From assembly GCF_000425305.1 (NCBI RefSeq), contig NZ_AUDE01000030.1, forward strand, positions 1-53,708: 53,708 bases of DNA. Direction: 5' to 3'. Shown in pieces: positions 46,502-53,708 of the stretch. The notes under the pieces are model-generated. The model saw nothing but the letters and a program-made list of their open reading frames with translations. It ran no database searches and was not told the origin of the DNA. The translations under genes and the position numbers were made by a program. Source of the DNA: Psychroserpens burtonensis DSM 12212 (GTDB lineage Bacteria > Bacteroidota > Bacteroidia > Flavobacteriales > Flavobacteriaceae). The first letter of the stretch is position 1. Each line of letters begins with the position of its first letter.

Positions 46502-48196
46502 TTAAATACTCATTATGGCTTTGAAACCATTATTAATTTGAGATTCAAATATAATAGAACCATTTATTGAAGTTATACGGGATTCCGCATTTTGCAATCC
46601 ATTACTCTTAAAAAGTTTACAGCCTAGTCCATTATCTTTATATTGGATGTTTATTTTACCCTTTAATTGCTCAAAACTAACAACGACTATGGTTGCCTCA
46701 CTATGTTTTCGCATATTGGTCATTAATTCTTGTAATACCCTATATATAGTTGTTTTATTGAGGTCTGCAACTCCATCCCAATCCATTTTAGACGCATTAA
46801 CAGTCATAACACTAACATTAGTGGTCTTGTAGCTCATGAGTAAATCCTTAATGAGTTCGTTAAAATCTTCATTAATATGAATCGCAGCATTTTCTTTAGA
46901 AATATCTCTTGTTTTGGTATAAATAAATTCTAAATGATCCAATACATCTTCATTGGCTTTGTCCTTACTTTGTAATTTGGTCATGACATGATAGACGTCA
47001 TTGGCCACTTCATCATGTACTTTTTTAGAGATGCGAGATTCTGTATTATAGATCTCTTGGAGCTTTTCTTTTTTGTATCTGGATCTTATATAGATGAACG
47101 TAAAAATCGAGGATATTAAAATCAGTATCGCAGCAAATATAGCAGAGGTCGTTTGTTGTTTTTGTTTTTCACTGTCTAACTCAATTATTTTCATTTTGAG
47201 TTCATTTTCTTTTATAAGTCGTTCTTGTTTTTCTAAGCCATACTTTTTTGCTGCATAACTGTTTTGAATACTTAACTGAGAAGCATTAATACTATCCACA
47301 AGCTGTGTATAGCGCTGCACATTAGTATTGGGATTAAGCTTCATTAATAAAGATAATGATTCAAATTCTAAAGCAGCATTTCCTTTTGATTCCGCTAATA
47401 GATTGGCCTTATTTGCATACCTATTGGCTCTTACTAAGTCTCCTCTATCTTGGTAATACTCAGCTAATTTTATATAGCTTTCAAACATGCCACTCTTGAA
47501 ATCAATTGACGTTCTTAATTGCAATGACTTTGTAAGACTATCAAGTCCTGCAGAACGCTTCATTTTTGACATGGTAGCACCAATATTACCCAAAGACCTC
47601 GCTATCTTTGACGTATTATTAAAGGTAAGATTAGTTTGATGCACTTTAGTGAATACCTCTAAGGCTTCTTGATAATTAGCTTGCTTATAATAAATAAGTC
47701 CAATATTGTTAAAAATAGTATTGAGATTGCTAGGATCTTGTTGTAGATTAAGTGCTGTATTATAATATTCTAGGGCACTTGGATAATCACTTAAACCGAC
47801 ATAAACACGACCTAAATGATTATTTAATCCTACTCTGGGCTCATTAGTAATCGCATCCTTTAATTTTAAATTATCAATTAAACCAAGTGCTGATACTGCG
47901 GTAGCTTCACTCTCTTGCAATAATCCCAGATCAAATTGAATCATTGCTACATACCTTAAATTATAAATTACATTTAAAATATCGTTTTGTTGCAAGCTCT
48001 GTTCACTGCGTTGTTTGAAAAACACATATGCATTATTGAGATCAGTGTTGTTTTTAGAAGATAAAACCAAATTACTATAATACGTCAAACTGTCTATAGG
48101 CTTCGCCTCTTGTGCATGTAAAGCATTAGGCGCATACAGCATAAAAGCACAGATAAACAAATAAAAAAAGAGGAATGAATCTTTGTGGGTCTTCAT
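46502..48196 (-). CDS. TPR-repeat sensor histidine kinase
   Basis: A 564-aa protein: signal peptide (FLFFYLFICAFMLYAPNALHAQ), periplasmic TPR repeats (~40-300, e.g. LGRVYVGLSDYPSALEYYNT and GLIYYKQANYQEALEVFTKV), a transmembrane helix (TTSAIFAAILILISSIFTFI), the dimerisation helix with phospho-acceptor His (RISKKVHDEVANDVY) and a HATPase domain (ELMTNMRKHSEATI, DNGLGCK). Typical Bacteroidota LuxR-system kinase, with the regulator immediately downstream. Confidence 0.9.
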   Translation of the reverse strand: MKTHKDSFLFFYLFICAFMLYAPNALHAQEAKPIDSLTYYSNLVLSSKNNTDLNNAYVFFKQRSEQSLQQNDILNVIYNLRYVAMIQFDLGLLQESEATAVSALGLIDNLKLKDAITNEPRVGLNNHLGRVYVGLSDYPSALEYYNTALNLQQDPSNLNTIFNNIGLIYYKQANYQEALEVFTKVHQTNLTFNNTSKIARSLGNIGATMSKMKRSAGLDSLTKSLQLRTSIDFKSGMFESYIKLAEYYQDRGDLVRANRYANKANLLAESKGNAALEFESLSLLMKLNPNTNVQRYTQLVDSINASQLSIQNSYAAKKYGLEKQERLIKENELKMKIIELDSEKQKQQTTSAIFAAILILISSIFTFIYIRSRYKKEKLQEIYNTESRISKKVHDEVANDVYHVMTKLQSKDKANEDVLDHLEFIYTKTRDISKENAAIHINEDFNELIKDLLMSYKTTNVSVMTVNASKMDWDGVADLNKTTIYRVLQELMTNMRKHSEATIVVVSFEQLKGKINIQYKDNGLGCKLFKSNGLQNAESRITSINGSIIFESQINNGFKAIMSI

Positions 48197-48229
48197 TCCT
48201 CAAAAATAGAATTATTTTTTAGCTTTCTA

Positions 48230-48388
48230 CTATAATCCTGGCGATGGTGGTGGTGGTGGTGGTGGAATATGTTCTCCATCATCGCAACAAGCTTGAGGAG
48301 CTATTTCATCTGCTATCTGTTCGGGAGTGCAGGATGTATAGTTTGCTCCAATAAAAAGCAGTACTATTAAATACGCTAATTTTCTCAT
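48230..48388 (-). CDS. Small lipoprotein-like protein with polyproline tail
   Basis: A 52-aa protein, MRKLAYLIVLLFIGANYTSC then TPEQIADEIAPQACCDDGEH and IPPPPPPPSPGL. A hydrophobic signal ends in a Cys that could be lipidated, and a CC pair and seven consecutive prolines follow. It lies 33 nt upstream of the kinase gene on the same strand, so it may be the first gene of that operon. The GTGG-rich look of 48246-48273 is the proline codons read in reverse. Confidence 0.6.
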   Translation of the reverse strand: MRKLAYLIVLLFIGANYTSCTPEQIADEIAPQACCDDGEHIPPPPPPPSPGL

Positions 48389-48748
48389 AATTTTAAAAAT
48401 TTTGCAAAAGAATGGCTGTCTGAGGAATCTCAGGTTATGTTGAAGCCTACGCTTTCAGATTAATATTTCAGTTATTTCGGGAAGGAGGAAATTGTAAAGC
48501 AACAGCTAATCAATGCTTCCCATTTTTTAATGCTTAGCATATTACTTTACGGATCTCCGTATTGATCAATTTTATACTTTAGTTATTTTAGCAATGCACA
48601 ACTACAATTGATTCCGAAGCAAATAAAAGAAGAATTGCTTGGTGAAGATGGTAAGCAGTAAGAAAGTATATGGTAAATATTAAGAAATAAAATTCCAACA
48701 GTTTTCCAACAAAATACTTTAACTTAAAAAACAAAAACCTAATACACA

Positions 48749-49510
48749 ATGCATAAAAGAATAGTGATTGAAGCTTTTCAAAAAGCAAAAGAAAATGAAG
48801 AGATAAAGGGAATTAAAGACCCTTCAAATAATTATTTATCTAAGATTTTATCAGAATACATCTTAGAAGAAATGAAATCTCCTTTTGGTGAAAGAAGTTT
48901 AAAAAATTACTATAATCAAGCATTAGACACTGAGAGACCAAGTGAGGATATTCATATATCACAACTAAATGTCGTCATTGGTTTATGCAGATATTTAGGA
49001 TATAAAAATTATGAAGATTATATTTTAAATCAAAATACAAATTATAGCGATGCTGAAGATTTAGAATCTACAGTAGTAACTAAACCCAAAAACAAAAAAT
49101 CATTTACTTGGTTTAGTGATTTTTTAACTAAAAACAAACTATTATCTGTTGCTTTATCAATACTAATTTTAGCAATTATAGCCATAATTTCAGTTTATAT
49201 ATTAAATGATCAGACAAGATGGATGGTATGGCAAGAAGATCATTATGTCGAGGTTGACTTTGATACAGAAAAATATCAATTACATCAACTCAAAATATTT
49301 AAGGAAGAACGAATAACACTATTTAAAAAAGTGTCACCTATATGCGAGGAAACAAAATTCTTTAATGAAGATAGTAGTGTTACTATATGGTATGGAAAGG
49401 ATAAAAATAAAGAGTTAGAGTATTTCACTGCTCTTGGATTGCATCCAGAAACAGGAAAAACACTTAAACCTATTACTGCATATATGATTAATAAATATAT
49501 CTGTGATTAA
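48749..49510 (+). CDS. Conserved membrane protein of unknown function
   Basis: A 253-aa protein. The N-terminal ~110 residues are helical and soluble (RIVIEAFQKAKENEEIKG, YLSKILSEYILEEM, NVVIGLCRYLGYKNYEDYIL) and resemble a small cytosolic helical domain. One transmembrane helix (LSVALSILILAIIAIISVYI, ~133-152) and a ~100-aa exterior domain (WMVWQEDHYVEVDFDTEKY) follow. Similar proteins occur widely in Flavobacteriaceae. Divergent from the kinase operon. Confidence 0.65.
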   Translation: MHKRIVIEAFQKAKENEEIKGIKDPSNNYLSKILSEYILEEMKSPFGERSLKNYYNQALDTERPSEDIHISQLNVVIGLCRYLGYKNYEDYILNQNTNYSDAEDLESTVVTKPKNKKSFTWFSDFLTKNKLLSVALSILILAIIAIISVYILNDQTRWMVWQEDHYVEVDFDTEKYQLHQLKIFKEERITLFKKVSPICEETKFFNEDSSVTIWYGKDKNKELEYFTALGLHPETGKTLKPITAYMINKYICD

Positions 49511-49616
49511 CTTGAAATGGTCATTTAAAGTATTTATGCTCCGTCTATCACTTTAAAAATAAAATAAAGTGATTTTATGATTATTTATTCTTCATTTGAA
49601 TACGCTATTTTAACAA

Positions 49617-49648
49617 AAACTGAACACGTTTTGGAACACGATTAAGAA
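49617..49648 (+). repeat. 32-bp repeat, right copy (integration scar)
   Basis: Perfect copy of 29834-29865, again followed after ~70 bp by a tRNA-3'-end-like fragment. 49512-49996 otherwise contains no gene. Confidence 0.7.
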
Positions 49649-49719
49649 TACATAAAAAATTTAAATAACAAATTATCAATTATTTAAAAAATATAAAAAC
49701 GGTTTTTTCTAAAATTCAC

Positions 49720-49754
49720 AACCCAGAGGTCACAGGATTATATCCTGTTCTCGA
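49720..49754 (+). pseudogene. tRNA 3'-end fragment (probable attachment-site scar), right
   Basis: AACCCAGAGGTCAC, then a T-arm-like stem ACAGG/CCTGT with a 7-nt loop (ATTATAT), then TCTCG. The stem differs from the left copy (ACGGG/CCCGT) by a compensated G-C to A-T pair. No D or anticodon arm, so not a functional tRNA. Confidence 0.55.
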
Positions 49755-50025
49755 TAAGATTTAAAAAACTCTAAACAACTCGTATTAGTTTTTTTTACGT
49801 CTCACTATATAGTTCTCCTACATATTCCATATTGAGCTTATTTTCTCAAATTTTTAACAAATAACACAAAGTACTGATTTACAAGTACTTATACAATATT
49901 TGCGTTTGTTAAACTCATAAAAAATGTATTTCATCGGTTTTTTTCGCGCTTTATAGATAAAAAATCCAAATAAATTAATATATTGCGCTCCGATTATGAA
50001 TATAAATTTATTAAACCTCAAACGA

Positions 50026-53000
50026 ATGGGAAAAATTACCAACTTACTTGTTCTTCTATTATTAGTAGTTCAAACTACTTTTGCGCAAGACAAACAATCG
50101 CGTATTAAAATTAACAACCCTAGTCAACGCAATGTTAACACTATAGCTTCTCTTGGTATTGATTTAAGTTGTGGTTCAAAACATGAAGGCGAAGACCTCA
50201 TCATTGAATTATCTGAAACAGAAATCAATAGTTTAAGAGAAAACAATATTTCTTTTAATATCGAGATTGACGACGTTACTCAGTTTTACGTGGATAGAGC
50301 TTCTAGAGATTTACCGAAAGCAAAGGCACAACTTAATGCCGCCAAAGCTAGTGCTCTAAACTTTTCTCAACGCTCAATTTCTAGTGTGTTACAAGATAAC
50401 ATCATTCAATATAATGGATGTGATGAAATTGATTTCGTGGAGCCTCAAAATTTCAACTTAGGGTCAATGTCTGGATGTTTAACATTTCAAGAGATGAAAA
50501 ACGAATTAGATGATATGCGTACCTTCTCTCAAAGTAACGGTTTAGATATTGTATCAGTTAAAGCAAATGCGTCTTCTAAAGGGCAGCAAACTTGGGGAAA
50601 TCCAAGTAATAATTTCACAAATCAACAAAATAACGGGCCTGCAACCTATTCTGGAGAAGGCACAACGCGTTGGAATCCTGAAACCGTCTGGTATGTCCGA
50701 ATTACGGGTAATGAAAGCACATCATCGGAAGGTTCAAAACCCCAAATGTTATTTACCTCAATGATTCATTCAAGAGAAGTAAGTGCATTAATGAACAACA
50801 TTTATTTTATGTGGTACATTATAGAAAACTATGATACGGACCCTGCAATTAAAGAATTAGTAGATCATAATGAACTATACTTTGTTCCTGTAGTAAATCC
50901 TGACGGATTGCGTTGGAACGAAACCTTAAATCCAAATGGTGGAGGTTCTCAAAGAAAAAACTTAAGACCAAATACTGGTGGTACTGGATATAACAGAGGT
51001 GTTGATTTAAATAGGAATTTTGATTATTTCTGGAATTATAATAACATAGGATCTTCAGGAAATGCTTCTGGAGGAACATATAGAGGTCCATCACCAGAAT
51101 CTGAACCAGAAACTCAAATTATGGTCGATTTCATAACCAGTAGAAACATCCAATCTGCAGTTTGGAATCACTCGTATGCGAACTCTGTTCCTCATCCTTA
51201 TGGTGGCGTTCCAAGTTTAAGTTCTGGTCGTGAAGATGAATATTACAAATGGCATGAAGAAATGACTCGATATAATAGATATTTATATGGAGCTACTATT
51301 TTTTATGAATCAAATGGTCTTCCAGATGATTGGATGATGGGTGGAAATCCAGATAATAATGGATCAACTGGTTCTGGTCAAGCTATCATTGCGACAACAC
51401 CTGAGCATGGCGGACAAGGTTTTTGGCCAACACCGTCAACCATTGTACCCATCGCAAAACAATCCATGAGAATTTCTTTAGGTACTGCTTATTATGGTGG
51501 TAAATATGCTAAACTACATGATTTAACGCAAAGTAATATAACGAGTACCACTGCTAATTTAGATTTTGGCATTGAACGTATTGGTCAAACGGCAAGTGAC
51601 TTTACAGTGACTGTGACTCCAATATCTGCTAATATTAATAGTATCACATCGCCTTCAACAGAAACAGGAATGGCGGTTCTAACTCAAAGAACAGTGACAG
51701 CTGCTTTGAGTCTAAACCCTAGTATTAGTGCTAACGAAAAAATTGAATACAATGTCAAACTATCAAATGGTGATGGCATATTATATGAAGCGAACTATGA
51801 AAAGTTCTATCAGCCAACTGCAACCGTAAATCCTTTATTTGATCACAACCCAGATACTAATGGTTTAACCGGTTGGACTCAGTCTGGTGGTTGGATTAAT
51901 ACAACTTCAGATTCTTATTCTGGGACAAATTCAATAAGTACAGGAACCTATTCAAATAATTCAAACAAAACGCTAACCACAACGAACAGCTTTGATTTTT
52001 CAAATTCAAGCGAGGTCATTGTTCAATTTTATACAAAATGGGATATCGAAAGAAATTATGACTTTGTTGAAATCTTAGGCTCTCCAGATGGTGGTACAAA
52101 TTGGATATCTCTCTGCGGAAATTACACAAAACCAAATGCCACTAGCGCAACGACAGGTCATGATAATAAAAGTAGTGCATATTCAAATTTCCAGGCTAAT
52201 AGTTCTGGACAGATATATGATGGAGATCGATTAGATAATTGGGTTATGGAAGAAATTGTTATTGATAACTCCTACTCTAGTTTACTAAATTCTAATGATG
52301 TTAAAATTCGATTTAACTTTAGAACAGATGCTTTAAACGTTAATGAAAATTATACAACAACGAGTGATGGTTTCTTTATTGACGATTTCAAAATAATTAG
52401 TATTCAAATCCCTTGTCAAACGACAGTTCCTACAAATGTAAGTGTTTCAAACATCACAACACTTACAGCACAAGTAGACTGGGACGAAGTTACTTCTGCT
52501 ACCTATGATATGAGATATAGAGAAACAGGATCTGGAGCAGCAGGTTGGACTACAATCACAGATCTTGCAACAAGTAGTTATTTAATTACAGGACTGCTAC
52601 CTTCAACAGGTTACGATGTTCGTGTAAGAACGAGATGTGATACAAATACATCTGGCTACGCCGTAATTACTAATTTCACTACCGCTTCTCCAGTACCATG
52701 TACAGGGAACTCCGTCTCAGCCTACCCTTATTCTGAAGATTTCGAATTAAATTTAGGCTTGTGGTCTCAAACAAATGATGATGATATCGACTGGACTAGA
52801 GATAGCGGAGGAACACCTTCAGCGAATACTGGTCCTAGTACCGGTGATGGTGATACATTTTATATGTATACTGAAGCTACAGGTGCCGCAGGTTTTCCAA
52901 GTAAAATAGCAAATTTTGTTAGCCCTTGCTTTGATCTTACTGGAAAAGATAATATTCAATTCACCTACAGCTACCATATGTTTGGACAATTCATTGGTTC

Positions 53001-53708
53001 ACTTCGATTACAAGTGAGCACCGATAATGGCGCCTCTTACCAAACGCTTGATGAATACACTACTGACCTTGGTGATATATGGAATCAAAATACAGTAGAT
53101 TTAAGTGCATATAAGAACCAAACTATAAAACTTAGGTTCAATGCGATTACAGGTTCTGATGCAACAAATGGATGGAATTCTGATATTGCCATTGATAATA
53201 TTAACATCACTGCCGACGATGCTGGTTCAGCTCCGCCAAACGCAGTATGCCAAAATATAAATATCCAATTAGATAATTCTGGAAATGCAACAATTGTTGC
53301 TACTGATGTAGACGGTGGATCAACAGATGATGTTGCTATCACAAACTATGAGATAGATATCGATACATTTGACTGTTCTAATGTTGGCACTCCTGTAGAT
53401 GTGACACTAACAGTTACAGATGCAAATAATCAAATAGATTCTTGTATCGCCAGTGTTACCGTTACACTACAAGCTGAGCCTACAGCAACGAATTGCTGGG
53501 ATGATTACCAATTCAGCACCACATCTTGTACTTGGGAAAATATAGGAACTCAAGATACCGAGCCTACAGCGACGAACTGTTGGGATGATTACCAATTCAA
53601 CACCACATCTTGTACTTGGGAAAATATAGGAACTCAAGATACCGAGCCTACAGCGACGAACTGTTGGGATGATTACCAATTCAACACAACCTCTTGTACT
53701 TGGGAAAA
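50026..53708 (+). CDS. Secreted M14 zinc carboxypeptidase with FnIII and MAM-like domains (3' end outside window)
   Basis: Open from the ATG at 50026 to the window edge (>1227 aa); an in-frame ATG at 49996 would only add residues before a good signal peptide (MGKITNLLVLLLLVVQTTFA). The M14 peptidase domain shows zinc ligands in HSRE (His248, Glu251) and NHSYAN (His382), VDLNRNFD, and the catalytic Glu460 in TPEHGGQGFWP. Then come an FnIII domain (~803-890), a MAM-like jelly-roll domain (~899-1065: YSEDFELNLGLW...IDNINI) and a beta domain with CIASVTVTL. Near-identical 28-residue repeats start at residue 1151. A T9SS sorting domain is expected beyond the edge. Confidence 0.9.
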   Translation, partial: MGKITNLLVLLLLVVQTTFAQDKQSRIKINNPSQRNVNTIASLGIDLSCGSKHEGEDLIIELSETEINSLRENNISFNIEIDDVTQFYVDRASRDLPKAKAQLNAAKASALNFSQRSISSVLQDNIIQYNGCDEIDFVEPQNFNLGSMSGCLTFQEMKNELDDMRTFSQSNGLDIVSVKANASSKGQQTWGNPSNNFTNQQNNGPATYSGEGTTRWNPETVWYVRITGNESTSSEGSKPQMLFTSMIHSREVSALMNNIYFMWYIIENYDTDPAIKELVDHNELYFVPVVNPDGLRWNETLNPNGGGSQRKNLRPNTGGTGYNRGVDLNRNFDYFWNYNNIGSSGNASGGTYRGPSPESEPETQIMVDFITSRNIQSAVWNHSYANSVPHPYGGVPSLSSGREDEYYKWHEEMTRYNRYLYGATIFYESNGLPDDWMMGGNPDNNGSTGSGQAIIATTPEHGGQGFWPTPSTIVPIAKQSMRISLGTAYYGGKYAKLHDLTQSNITSTTANLDFGIERIGQTASDFTVTVTPISANINSITSPSTETGMAVLTQRTVTAALSLNPSISANEKIEYNVKLSNGDGILYEANYEKFYQPTATVNPLFDHNPDTNGLTGWTQSGGWINTTSDSYSGTNSISTGTYSNNSNKTLTTTNSFDFSNSSEVIVQFYTKWDIERNYDFVEILGSPDGGTNWISLCGNYTKPNATSATTGHDNKSSAYSNFQANSSGQIYDGDRLDNWVMEEIVIDNSYSSLLNSNDVKIRFNFRTDALNVNENYTTTSDGFFIDDFKIISIQIPCQTTVPTNVSVSNITTLTAQVDWDEVTSATYDMRYRETGSGAAGWTTITDLATSSYLITGLLPSTGYDVRVRTRCDTNTSGYAVITNFTTASPVPCTGNSVSAYPYSEDFELNLGLWSQTNDDDIDWTRDSGGTPSANTGPSTGDGDTFYMYTEATGAAGFPSKIANFVSPCFDLTGKDNIQFTYSYHMFGQFIGSLRLQVSTDNGASYQTLDEYTTDLGDIWNQNTVDLSAYKNQTIKLRFNAITGSDATNGWNSDIAIDNINITADDAGSAPPNAVCQNINIQLDNSGNATIVATDVDGGSTDDVAITNYEIDIDTFDCSNVGTPVDVTLTVTDANNQIDSCIASVTVTLQAEPTATNCWDDYQFSTTSCTWENIGTQDTEPTATNCWDDYQFNTTSCTWENIGTQDTEPTATNCWDDYQFNTTSCTWE
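53476..53708 (+). repeat. 84-bp in-frame tandem repeat
   Basis: Units begin at 53476, 53560 and 53644 (84 bp each, nearly identical) and encode EPTATNCWDDYQFNTTSCTW plus ENIGTQDT. At least 2.8 copies before the window ends, which suggests copy-number variation in the stalk of the carboxypeptidase. Confidence 0.93.

Noticed and set aside
48246-48273. Short GTG-type simple repeat
   Set aside because: It is the reverse complement of the CCA/CCG proline codons at the end of a small gene, not an independent microsatellite.
1-53708. CRISPR array or cas genes
   Set aside because: No regularly spaced short direct repeats and no Cas-like protein were seen. The RT belongs to the DGR lineage, not to a CRISPR-associated one.

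Overview
The window is AT-rich and looks like a chromosome segment of a marine-type Flavobacteriaceae (Bacteroidota). The support is type IX secretion (T9SS) sorting domains of both A and B type, a PorP/SprF protein next to a SprB-like gliding adhesin, DUF6090 proteins, a TPR histidine kinase/LuxR pair, and no Shine-Dalgarno-like sites.

Region 1 (1-6411) is a cassette array. Three units (1-1341, 1342-4896, 4897-5943) are each closed by a ~138-bp imperfect palindrome that behaves like an integron attC site: the first ~10 bp of each unit (GTT...) is the exact reverse complement of the 10 bp opening its own palindrome. Cassette 1 carries a secreted protein and cassette 3 a secreted trypsin-like protease. 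Cassette 2 is a complete diversity-generating retroelement (DGR): T9SS-sorted protein, variable C-type-lectin-like target, Avd, template repeat (TR) and reverse transcriptase. TR and variable repeat (VR) differ at 18 positions, 17 of them template adenines. A fourth unit is decayed and runs into an EcoRI-type methylase fragment against xseB. No integrase gene is visible. A DGR packaged in a cassette is the most striking signal here.

Region 2 (6412-9057) is ordinary chromosome: xseB, xseA and a membrane protein.

Region 3 (9058-29071) is a defence island, all on the minus strand. In transcription order it holds a WYL regulator, a DruH/DruE-like pair (Druantia type III-like), hsdM, hsdS, a SIR2-like protein, a DUF262/HNH/AlbA_2 fusion, hsdR and a GIY-YIG protein.

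Region 4 (29072-49760) is an accessory zone full of integration scars. It has two tRNA-3'-end-like fragments ~19.8 kb apart, each preceded by the same 32-bp sequence. It has a displaced 3' fragment of a mutarotase-like gene and a displaced 3' fragment of a response-regulator gene, each with an intact copy 6-7 kb away. It also has a decayed mercury-transport operon, a degenerate attC-like site behind a T9SS esterase, a DUF6090/HIT junction scar, and a nuclease/small protein pair between ~100-bp direct repeats. The sprF/sprB-like pair (the adhesin is split by a frameshift) and a TPR kinase/response regulator pair follow.

Region 5 (49996-53708) is one large plus-strand gene open to the window edge: a secreted M14 zinc carboxypeptidase with FnIII, MAM-like and 84-bp tandem-repeat regions.
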